Source: Candidatus Thorarchaeota archaeon (GTDB lineage Archaea; Asgardarchaeota; Thorarchaeia; Thorarchaeales; Thorarchaeaceae). From it: DNA of 24,001 nt. This document shows, in pieces, positions 8,512 through 14,371 of the stretch (the stretch's first letter is position 1; each line of letters starts with the position of its first letter). The stretch is taken from positions 1 to 24,001 of the forward strand of contig JAEORI010000233.1 in the NCBI GenBank assembly GCA_016840965.1, read 5' to 3'. Made by a program: the position numbers and the translations under genes. The notes beneath the pieces are model-generated. The model searched no databases. It saw only the letters and a program-made list of their open reading frames with translations, and was not told the origin of the DNA.

Positions 8512-9318
8512 ATGCGACACATGCTACCGGGTATGAGTGCAGCCATTCAGACACGTCGATCATACAGACAGTTCTACCCGGTCTCACTCACCTCTGAACA
8601 TGAAGACCAAATCCATCAATTCATGTCAAAGATGAGAGCTCCATTCAACCATCAAGTGTCAATTGAGTACCATCCAGTTCCAAATGAGAAAAATGTCGTG
8701 TATTTTCAAGGACCTAAACAGTTTGCTGCTTTATCTACAAAACGAACACCTGTTGATCAGGCTAAGTTAGGATTTCTCGGGGAGCAATTGATACTCTATA
8801 GCGAGAGTATTGGAGTGAAGACCTGTTGGATGGGGCATTATAAAACCAAGGAAGTAAACGAAATCGTATACAAAACATCCAAACCTGATGCAGACAATCC
8901 ATTATACTGTATTATTCTCCTCGGATATGTCCCGGAAAAAACAAGCTTATTGGATCGCTTCTCGCAAAAGCGTATGTCAAAGAAGAACAGAACTGTTGAA
9001 TCATTTCTTCATGATAAATCATTGACTGAGTTTCCAGACTTCGTAAGATACCCACTTGAACTTGCATCAAGAGCGCCTTCTGCAATGAACTCTCAGAAAT
9101 GGTACTACTTGGTGGAGCTGCATGAGGACGGATATTCCATTGAACTTAGCAAACCAAGAGGGTATCAGCATTTCAAATGGCGACACTATGATATCGATGT
9201 GGGAACAGCGGCAGCCCATGTCTGGCTAGGTCTAATATCCAGAGAGATAGAGCCAGAAGTCAAAATTCTGGATAACGAAGGTGGTGTAGTCTGGAGATTT
9301 GAATGCATATCGAGTTAG
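8512..9318 (+). CDS. Nitroreductase-family flavoprotein (TM1586 type)
   Basis: Putative FMN-dependent NAD(P)H oxidoreductase, 268 residues. Two nitroreductase-like halves are visible. The N-terminal half begins AAIQTRRSYRQF (10-21), the usual R-R-S-x-R phosphate-binding start. The second carries ASRAPSAMNSQKWYY (from 185), matching the RAPSAxNxQPW signature, and DVGTAAAHVWLGL (GTAAA from 231). This fits the putative TM nitroreductase family (PF14512), in which two repeats lie in one chain. ATG 8512 is chosen from TATA spacing; ATG 8533, giving MSAAIQTRRSYR, is an alternative that keeps the whole domain. The substrate is unknown. The next gene on the same strand starts about 100 bp downstream with nothing to show cotranscription. 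Confidence 0.85.
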   Translation: MRHMLPGMSAAIQTRRSYRQFYPVSLTSEHEDQIHQFMSKMRAPFNHQVSIEYHPVPNEKNVVYFQGPKQFAALSTKRTPVDQAKLGFLGEQLILYSESIGVKTCWMGHYKTKEVNEIVYKTSKPDADNPLYCIILLGYVPEKTSLLDRFSQKRMSKKNRTVESFLHDKSLTEFPDFVRYPLELASRAPSAMNSQKWYYLVELHEDGYSIELSKPRGYQHFKWRHYDIDVGTAAAHVWLGLISREIEPEVKILDNEGGVVWRFECISS

Positions 9319-9418
9319 TCCTTTGGAGCAGGTCTATTGGTGCGAAGAATAAGAAGAGAATCCTGCGAATCCGTAAGGCTTATTCCACTCTAAGGCATGT
9401 TCCAGATAGGAATTGACG

Positions 9419-9931
9419 ATGGAGGAGAGGAGTGACCTACCTCATATGTACATCGCTGTGGACCCTTCAAAATTAATGCGATGTGATTGGTGTGGCACAT
9501 TGGAAAGTGAGAATTGGATACGCTATGAAAATGGTGTGTACTGCTCTGCTACATGCAAAAGCGCAGTAGACTCTATCGTGACACCAGGATTGGTACTACT
9601 CTGTGTCGTTCCAATTTTCCTTGTCGCAGTAATCACAGCAATCACTAGCAGTATAGAGGGTATGGCCTTTCTCTTAGTTATGCTCTTTGCAGGAATTTTT
9701 TGTCTTTGTTTCTATTTGGAAGGTAAGAAATCCGCTGCTTTGGTTCCTCAGAGCTCTAGAAGAACCGAAATTCAAGACGACATCTCATTACTCAAAGCAA
9801 TCATGACACATATTGAGTGTCCCAACTGCGATGGGAACATTGACATCGATGAAATAGGAAAAGACCAGATCTATCATTGTGGATACTGTGGTGCATCAGG
9901 GGTTGTCGAGATCACGTTCACAGACAAGTGA
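9419..9931 (+). CDS. Membrane protein with N-terminal zinc finger and C-terminal zinc ribbon
   Basis: A 170-residue protein. Seen: an N-terminal CDWC...YCSATC cluster (Cys22, Cys25, Cys42, Cys46) resembling a small treble-clef zinc site, two adjacent transmembrane helices (about 57-77 and 82-100), and a C-terminal zinc ribbon, CPNC...CGYC (Cys134, Cys137, Cys154, Cys157). With two helices, both zinc modules lie on the same side of the membrane, presumably the cytoplasm. The start is uncertain: ATG 9419 is taken, with a weak GGA before it, but ATG 9446 follows a stronger purine-rich GGAGGAGAGGAG (spacing about 13) and keeps all the cysteines. I do not recognise the family; such proteins may tether nucleic-acid or protein partners to the membrane. 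Confidence 0.75.
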   Translation: MEERSDLPHMYIAVDPSKLMRCDWCGTLESENWIRYENGVYCSATCKSAVDSIVTPGLVLLCVVPIFLVAVITAITSSIEGMAFLLVMLFAGIFCLCFYLEGKKSAALVPQSSRRTEIQDDISLLKAIMTHIECPNCDGNIDIDEIGKDQIYHCGYCGASGVVEITFTDK

Positions 9932-10000
9932 CTCATTTGATTAGTTCGTTGGTGCTTTGAAAACATCTAGCTGTACACAGGTCTCTTCAGAATAAATTCA

Positions 10001-10146
10001 GAAAAAGCGGAGAGAATCCGCCCCTGTCTTCTCCGCCGGGAGGGACGCAGACACAGTAACAGGAAACTCGAAATGAGCATAACCTGCGGATTTCTTCTCC
10101 ATCTGAAATGGAGGCGAGTTCTCTAAAAAACCTTTAGGTTATGCGT
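10001..10146 (-). ncRNA. Candidate structured non-coding RNA in the 380-bp gene-free stretch
   Basis: No ORF of note lies between 9932 and 10310, but the DNA is full of complementary blocks. GCATAACCT (10077-10085) pairs with AGGTTATGC (10136-10144), 9 bp. Inside it CTCCAT (10097-10102) pairs with ATGGAG (10108-10113). GCGGAGA (10007-10013) pairs with TCTCCGC (10030-10036). AATCCGC (10015-10021) could alternatively pair with GCGGATT (10086-10092). Read on the minus strand, the last GC stem is followed by TTTTT (10006-10002), a terminator-like end, and a weak TATA-like TCTAAAAT (about 10167-10174) lies about 26 nt before the first stem. That favours a minus-strand RNA of about 145 nt. The plus strand has its own T-rich run near 10177-10190, so the strand is not certain. 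I could not match it to RNase P, SRP, 5S or C/D-box RNA. Confidence 0.35.
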
Positions 10147-10193
10147 AAATTTGAAATTTTGAGCAATTTTAGAAAGGTTTTTCGATTTTTCGG

Positions 10194-10210
10194 TTCGAAG
10201 ATTAAAAATC
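10194..10210. repeat. Small A/T-rich inverted repeat in the gene-poor stretch
   Basis: Within about 10184-10210 a GATTTTT block and an AAAAATC block are reverse complements, separated by about 13 nt containing CGGTTCGAAG. It lies between the candidate ncRNA and tRNA-Gln. It could be a weak terminator in either direction; nothing further is seen from here to the tRNA. Confidence 0.3.
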
Positions 10211-10310
10211 CAATCTGGTCGTTAGAAAAGTAGATTTCGGATTGCTTTTCATATCAAAATAATAGCGGGAACTCATTTTTGCCAACCTTGATACCAAGAG
10301 TAGAAGAAGT

Positions 10311-10414
10311 TGGTAGCCCCGCCAGGATTTGAACCTAGGTCAAGCGGGCCAGAACCGCTTATGCATAGTCTAGGAAGCTGTTGCTTGCCTAATGGACCAC
10401 TACACCACGGGGCT
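10311..10414 (-). tRNA. tRNA-Gln (anticodon CUG) with a 28-nt D-loop intron
   Basis: Reads CAG codons as glutamine; in archaea it is normally charged with Glu and amidated by GatDE, which recognises the A1-U72 pair present here. Acceptor AGCCCCG (10408-10414) pairs with CGGGGCT (10315-10321), with A73 and an encoded CCA (10311-10313). T-arm CTAGG-TTCAAAT-CCTGG and anticodon arm AGCGG-TTCTGGC-CCGCT (anticodon at 10350-10352) are clear. A normal D-arm forms (GTGT, 9-nt loop ending in A21, GCAT) only if 28 nt at 10365-10392 are removed, giving a standard 76-nt tRNA including CCA. The gene lies upstream of the candidate ncRNA on the same strand. Confidence 0.92.
10365..10392 (-). other. Non-canonical tRNA intron between positions 21 and 22 (BHB motif)
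   Basis: Exon end GGTC (10395-10398) pairs with intron GACT (10367-10370), 4 bp with one G-U. On the 5' side a 3-nt bulge CAT (10392-10394) separates it from an internal intron hairpin (TAGG/CCTA, then AAGC-AACA-GCTT). On the 3' side a short internal loop (AGT opposite AT) separates it from the D-stem GTGT/GCAT. Cutting after CA in the first bulge and after AT in the second joins A21 directly to G22. This is the bulge-helix-bulge pattern recognised by archaeal splicing endonuclease, in a slightly relaxed form. Confidence 0.8.
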
Positions 10415-10418
10415 ATTG

Positions 10419-10434
10419 CACAGACTAGTCTGTG
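10419..10434. promoter_or_regulatory. Perfect 16-bp palindrome just upstream of tRNA-Gln
   Basis: CACAGACTAGTCTGTG is its own reverse complement and ends 4 bp from nucleotide 1 of the tRNA. A weak TATA-like AAAAATACC lies at about 10455-10464 on the minus strand. The palindrome would then fall at the transcription start or in the 5' leader removed by RNase P. It could be a protein-binding site or a leader hairpin. Confidence 0.4.
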
Positions 10435-10531
10435 TGGCTCGGGAGTGACGTGCGGTATTTTTCATCTTTTCGGTTTAGAGCTGATTGAGTTTAACTATCA
10501 GTCAGAGTGGACCGCTAATAGAATAAAAAGT

Positions 10532-11359
10532 CTAGATACCAACTTTGAAGATTAGGGCATCTCGGAGAACTCGTTGAAACATCCTTAGGAGGTTCTTACC
10601 CTCTGTAGCAATGGTATCAAAGACTGGATAGCCCTCAAGGTCTAGCATCTGTACCATATAGTCAATTGGTAAAGCATTAGGAAGATCTCTTTTGTTTAGG
10701 GCGACTATGATTGGGAGTGTCGCCATCCGGTCGGTACCAAGAGCGATCCTTAGCTCTTGTATGGATGCAAGATTCTCATTCATCTGTTCAGGAGTTGAGT
10801 CAGCCATGAAAATAATACCATCACAGTCTCGAAGTACCTTGATTCTTTGGCTAGCATGACGCCTTTGTCCAGCCACAGTAAATACATCAAACACAATTCT
10901 CTCACTAGCTGTGACAGGTACAAAGTCAAAGAAGGTAGTTCTACCAAGTTCATCATGAATTTCGATAATCTTCCCCTTTGCTAGTGAGCGGACATTAGCA
11001 AATAACCATCGCAGAGCGGTAGTCTTACCAGAGAGGGAAGGACCATAGAAGACGATTTTGATGTGAACCCTACCAACCTCATCCCGTTTGAGAACATGAC
11101 CTGGAACGATTTCAGCAGCGCTTTGTGGTTTAATACGAGCGTACCTGGCGTGTTCAGCTGTGACGTCAGGGTCAAAATGAATATCTTCGCTGGAGGCAAC
11201 TAATCGACCCATTGGGGTGGGAGTCGGTTCAGCGATTGCGGGTTCCATCACAACCATACTTGTATCAAAAGTAGGTTCCACTGATATCTCTTTTTCCTCT
11301 TTTGGCTTCTTTGAGCGCCCGATTAATCTGCGAAATACAGACAAACGCCTCTCCAGCAT
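10532..11359 (-). CDS. MglA-like small GTPase with basic N-terminal extension
   Basis: A 275-residue Ras-superfamily GTPase of the MglA type. Seen: P-loop GPSLSGKT (106-113), switch I LGRTTFFDFVP (139-148), switch II TVAGQ (161-165), where threonine replaces the usual DxxG aspartate as is typical of MglA, then MADS and the guanine-specificity NKRD (222-225), with ATEGKN at the G5 position. The first 95 residues are an extra region. It starts with the basic amphipathic MLERRLSVFRRLIGRSKK, which could bind membrane, and continues with an acidic, Pro-rich linker. MglA proteins switch polarity or cytoskeletal systems together with roadblock (MglB) partners; a roadblock protein is encoded at 18.4 kb. 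A TATA-like GATTTAAG about 25 nt before ATG 11359 and no SD suggest a leaderless mRNA. Confidence 0.88.
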   Translation of the reverse strand: MLERRLSVFRRLIGRSKKPKEEKEISVEPTFDTSMVVMEPAIAEPTPTPMGRLVASSEDIHFDPDVTAEHARYARIKPQSAAEIVPGHVLKRDEVGRVHIKIVFYGPSLSGKTTALRWLFANVRSLAKGKIIEIHDELGRTTFFDFVPVTASERIVFDVFTVAGQRRHASQRIKVLRDCDGIIFMADSTPEQMNENLASIQELRIALGTDRMATLPIIVALNKRDLPNALPIDYMVQMLDLEGYPVFDTIATEGKNLLRMFQRVLRDALIFKVGI

Positions 11360-11378
11360 TTACGATGTTCATACTAGA

Positions 11379-11388
11379 CTTAAATCTT
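11379..11388. promoter_or_regulatory. Shared TATA-like element between divergent genes
   Basis: CTTAAATC reads as a TATA-like box in both directions. On the minus strand it is about 25 nt before the GTPase ATG (11359). On the plus strand it would start transcription near 11408, leaving a leader of about 38 nt before ATG 11446. A second plus-strand candidate, CTTTATCA near 11412-11419, is about 30 nt from ATG 11446. Confidence 0.35.
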
Positions 11389-11445
11389 GGGGGGATTTCG
11401 TCCGCAGTGACCTTTATCAACGAAGAGTCATTTGGACGACTCATT

Positions 11446-12570
11446 ATGACTGAACTGATTGACCAGGAATTCATCTCTGAGGTGTGGCCAACACTCAGTA
11501 AGATGACCTATTTGAATAATGCATCTACAGGCATTCCTCCTGTGAACACTTTCAATGCAATGAAACAAGATCTGGATGACACAGCAGAGGCAGTTGACAA
11601 ATTCGAGGATACACTTAAAGAAATCAAGGAAATTCGAGAACTCCTTGCAAAATTATTGGGTGGCCACTATAGCCAATATGCATTCGTACCAAGTACTAGT
11701 GAAGGTGTAAACTCCATTGCCCACAGTGTACATTACCCGGAGGGTTCTAATGTTGTAATATGCGACTTAGAGTTTCCAGCCAATTATGTTCCTTGGCAAA
11801 ATGCAAGCAAATTCTATGGTTTTGAGCTTCGGGTTGTTGAATCTAATAATGGTGTAGCTACGCTCGATGCCTTCAAAGAGATGGTTGATGAAAATACAAA
11901 GGTTGTATCAGTCAGTCAGATTCAGTTTGGTTCAGGATTTAGGGTGGATCTTAGAAAACTTTCAAACCTCGCACATGAGAACTCTGCCCTTCTAGCTGTA
12001 GACATCATTCAAGCGGCAGGATGTTTCCATACAGACTTGTCAAAATTGGATGTAGACTTTGCTACAGGTCAATCCGCAAAATGGATGTTAGGACCAGTCG
12101 GAGCAGGTTTCATTTACGTCAGCAAATCCGTGATGGATGAACTTAAGCCTCGTTTCATAGGCTGGTGGGGTGTTGAGGGTTTGGTGGAATTCGGTTTCTT
12201 TGAGCGGACTCCTTTCGCTGATGCACGTAAGTTCCAAGTTGGGTCGCCTGCGTGGATTGCCTATGTTGGTTTGTTAGAATCATTGAAGACCCTGCTCAAG
12301 ATACCTGGGGAAGATAGAGAGAAGGCGGCGATGAACAATGCAGATTATCTTCGGAAAAGACTCTCGGAAATCAATGTTGAATTCTACGATTTTGGACACA
12401 ATCACAATTCAGCCATTGTTTCATGTAAACCCAAAGATGTAGAGAACCTACTGAAAAGGCTGGAGAACGACAAGATTCACTGCTCTGTAAGAAACGGGAG
12501 ATTACGTGTTTCTCCACATTTCTATAATAATCATGATGAAATTGACAGATTGATAGAATATTTGAGGTGA
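11446..12570 (+). CDS. Class V aminotransferase-fold PLP enzyme (cysteine desulfurase/epimerase-like)
   Basis: Pyridoxal-phosphate enzyme of fold type I, class V, 374 residues. Seen: substrate-side YLNNASTGIPP near the start, the phosphate-binding STSEGVNSIAHS, the PLP-aspartate region LLAVDIIQAAG, and the Schiff-base lysine Lys212 in GQSAKWMLGPVGAGF, followed by the conserved aromatic loop (GWWGVEG) and a C-terminal small domain with SVRNGRLRVSPHFYNNHDEI. Relatives include SufS-type cysteine desulfurases, isopenicillin-N epimerase-like proteins and kynureninase. I see no clear catalytic-cysteine loop, so desulfurase activity is not assured. ATG 11446 is chosen because the upstream extension overlaps the divergent GTPase gene and is not homologous. 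The MBL-fold gene follows after 4 bp and is probably cotranscribed. Confidence 0.88.
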   Translation: MTELIDQEFISEVWPTLSKMTYLNNASTGIPPVNTFNAMKQDLDDTAEAVDKFEDTLKEIKEIRELLAKLLGGHYSQYAFVPSTSEGVNSIAHSVHYPEGSNVVICDLEFPANYVPWQNASKFYGFELRVVESNNGVATLDAFKEMVDENTKVVSVSQIQFGSGFRVDLRKLSNLAHENSALLAVDIIQAAGCFHTDLSKLDVDFATGQSAKWMLGPVGAGFIYVSKSVMDELKPRFIGWWGVEGLVEFGFFERTPFADARKFQVGSPAWIAYVGLLESLKTLLKIPGEDREKAAMNNADYLRKRLSEINVEFYDFGHNHNSAIVSCKPKDVENLLKRLENDKIHCSVRNGRLRVSPHFYNNHDEIDRLIEYLR

Positions 12571-12574
12571 TTAT

Positions 12575-13255
12575 TTGCTCGATCAGATTACAGACTCGAT
12601 ATATTTCATAATTAGCCATTCTTTCGATTCAAACATCACCTATATCAAATCAGGCGACCATGAGATTTTGGTTGATGCGGGGACCGGACTTTATTATTCA
12701 TCGCTCGATAAGGATTTACACTCTAAAGGTTCATCACTCGACATGATAACTGATGTTGTACTCACTCATTGTCACATCGATCATATAGGCGGTGTTATAC
12801 CATTATTGGAAAAAGGGTCACCGAAACTCTATCTACATGAAACAGAGGCGGAGCCTATCAATAGCGGGGATTATAGCCAGACCCTTGGAGCTACTTTTGG
12901 TGCAGATCTACCACCTTTCAAAATTGATGTCATGCTTAAAGAAGGAGATCTGATTGATTTTGGGGATATACGGCTGAGAGTGTTTCACACACCGGGGCAT
13001 TCCACAGGTAGCATTGCTATGGAAGTAGAGGACTCAGGAATTCTCTTCACAGGAGACACCTTGTTCCCCGGTGGCAGTTTCGGTAGGGTCGATTTTCCCA
13101 CGGGAAGTCCCGAGAAACTTGTGGCATCGCTTAAACGAATATCCGAGATGGAATTTGAAATTGGTATACCTGGTCACATGAATGTTATGAAGTACAATGC
13201 CAGAAAGTCAGCACTTACATCGTATCAAATGGCCAAAAATTGGTTTAATGTCTAA
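12575..13255 (+). CDS. Metallo-beta-lactamase-fold hydrolase (glyoxalase II-like)
   Basis: Binuclear metal hydrolase, 226 residues. Seen: LVDAGTG (33-39), the HxHxDH motif HCHIDH at residues 65-70 inside VLTHCHIDHIGG, VFHTPGHSTGS with the third metal histidine, LFTGDTLFPGG with the bridging aspartate, and a final IPGHM histidine. The pattern is that of glyoxalase II-like or general MBL-fold proteins; the substrate is unknown. The start is TTG 12575: GAGGTGA, overlapping the stop of the preceding aminotransferase-fold gene, is correctly placed as a ribosome-binding site, and no in-frame ATG lies before the domain. The 4-bp gap implies an operon with the PLP enzyme. Confidence 0.9.
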   Translation: MLDQITDSIYFIISHSFDSNITYIKSGDHEILVDAGTGLYYSSLDKDLHSKGSSLDMITDVVLTHCHIDHIGGVIPLLEKGSPKLYLHETEAEPINSGDYSQTLGATFGADLPPFKIDVMLKEGDLIDFGDIRLRVFHTPGHSTGSIAMEVEDSGILFTGDTLFPGGSFGRVDFPTGSPEKLVASLKRISEMEFEIGIPGHMNVMKYNARKSALTSYQMAKNWFNV

Positions 13256-13383
13256 CAAATAATCATCAAAATCAGCAAAGTAATACTTGGATAATGTGGG
13301 GTATTCTCCTAAGTAAAGAATATATGAGATAAATTGATGAAGCGTGGGTGCCGATTGTGACAAATTAGTGGAAAAGCTTTCGG

Positions 13384-13390
13384 TATAAAC
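13384..13390 (+). promoter_or_regulatory. TATA-like box for the unrecognised 295-residue gene
   Basis: TATAAAC lies about 31 nt before ATG 13418. No Shine-Dalgarno is visible, so the transcript may have almost no leader. The rest of the 162-bp gap after the MBL gene shows nothing else notable. Confidence 0.4.
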
Positions 13391-13417
13391 ACTCAAAACA
13401 GAAGCTCCAGCCATCAA

Positions 13418-14305
13418 ATGGCATGGATGCATACGATTAACAGAAACAACCCGTCGGTAGGTGTGGAATGCTTGGCTGACTCTTCTCGTGACTTGGAAGA
13501 ACTATTAAAAGAATTCAAGCCTGAGAAGAAGGCTCGGTTTCAAGCCTTTGATAAGGTGATCAATGCTCTCAATACACCTAGCCAATCGCTATTCGTTTTA
13601 GACAATGATAATGAAGTTGATACATTCCAAAGGGAATACAATCAATTCCTTGTATCTACAGGAAGAATGGAAGAGGGAGGAGAACTTCCCTACTATATGG
13701 TTCGCATTGGGTACGACGGGGACATGTTAGATGATATGTTCAGACTAGTTGTTTCTGATGAATCTGAGAACTTTAAGCCCGCTCAGCTAGATGTAAACAT
13801 GCTTTATTCCAAACAAGCAATCTTTCAGCACCTCTATCAAATAATAACAAAAGACAAGTACATTATATTCCACATTCCAGAGTTCCCGCTTGCATACTAC
13901 TTCGAAACTGCTGTTGTAGTGGATGTGGAAGACTTGTCCGATGTCATGGATCCTTCAGTTCACGATGATACAATCATTAGGTACCTAAACGACCTTCGTG
14001 AGCAAGGGACAGAGGAACACAGAAAGACATACAGCTTCTTCTATAGAATCAGCACATCTTTGTTGATGGAGTTTTCAAACGTTTTCCTTGTTGCTCCAAC
14101 TGCTGGTATGAATAGGCACATGTGCGTTACTAGCTGGCGAACTCAGACACTTTTACTGGGATTTAGTCCGCTCACCTGGTCTTCTGGAAGTTTCCGTGTC
14201 TTTGACCTGAGTGGCAGAGACATTGATGCAAGATGGGCCTATCCAGCGCCTCGATCGGATGACCCAAGAATTAAGCAATACACACGTATTGTTCCATTAG
14301 AATAG
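13418..14305 (+). CDS. Protein of unknown function, 295 residues
   Basis: I do not recognise this family. The reading frame is long and open, with codon use like its neighbours, and no signal peptide or transmembrane helix. Visible features: an acidic and basic helical N-terminal part (SRDLEELLKEFKPEKKARFQAFDKVINAL), a central alternating hydrophobic region suggesting beta strands (KYIIFHIPEFPLAYYFETAVVVDVEDL), and a C-terminal portion with FYRISTSLLMEFSNVFLVAPTAG, MNRHMCVTSWRTQ and FRVFDLSGRDIDARWAYPAPR. No nucleotide-binding or metal motif is obvious. The start may be ATG 13418 or ATG 13427. It stands between the MBL gene (162 bp) and the CoA operon (66 bp), on the same strand, with its own TATA-like box. 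Confidence 0.7.
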   Translation: MAWMHTINRNNPSVGVECLADSSRDLEELLKEFKPEKKARFQAFDKVINALNTPSQSLFVLDNDNEVDTFQREYNQFLVSTGRMEEGGELPYYMVRIGYDGDMLDDMFRLVVSDESENFKPAQLDVNMLYSKQAIFQHLYQIITKDKYIIFHIPEFPLAYYFETAVVVDVEDLSDVMDPSVHDDTIIRYLNDLREQGTEEHRKTYSFFYRISTSLLMEFSNVFLVAPTAGMNRHMCVTSWRTQTLLLGFSPLTWSSGSFRVFDLSGRDIDARWAYPAPRSDDPRIKQYTRIVPLE

Positions 14306-14344
14306 ATAGTCCCACTCGCCATCACCAATTGTCAATATAGAATG

Positions 14345-14360
14345 TATATACATGTATATA
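14345..14360. promoter_or_regulatory. Perfect 16-bp A/T palindrome upstream of the CoA operon
   Basis: TATATACATGTATATA is its own reverse complement. It sits 12-27 bp before ATG 14372 and includes two TATATA blocks that could act as the TATA element of the operon. A repressor bound here would block TBP, but that is inference; a plain A/T-rich promoter explains much of it. Confidence 0.4.
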
Positions 14361-14371
14361 TGCAATGCTGA

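Noticed and set aside
10001..10146. RNase P RNA, SRP RNA, 5S rRNA or C/D-box RNA identity for the structured element
   Set aside because: It is too short for RNase P or SRP, lacks their conserved cores and the 5S signature, and has no RUGAUGA C box with matching D box.
10310..10555. Plus-strand open frame of 81 codons across tRNA-Gln
   Set aside because: It runs through the antisense of the tRNA, its palindrome and the end of the GTPase gene; no start signal or recognisable protein.
11302..11445. Upstream in-frame extension of the class V PLP enzyme
   Set aside because: It overlaps the divergent GTPase gene and its promoter, and the added residues do not look like the family; ATG 11446 gives a normal length.
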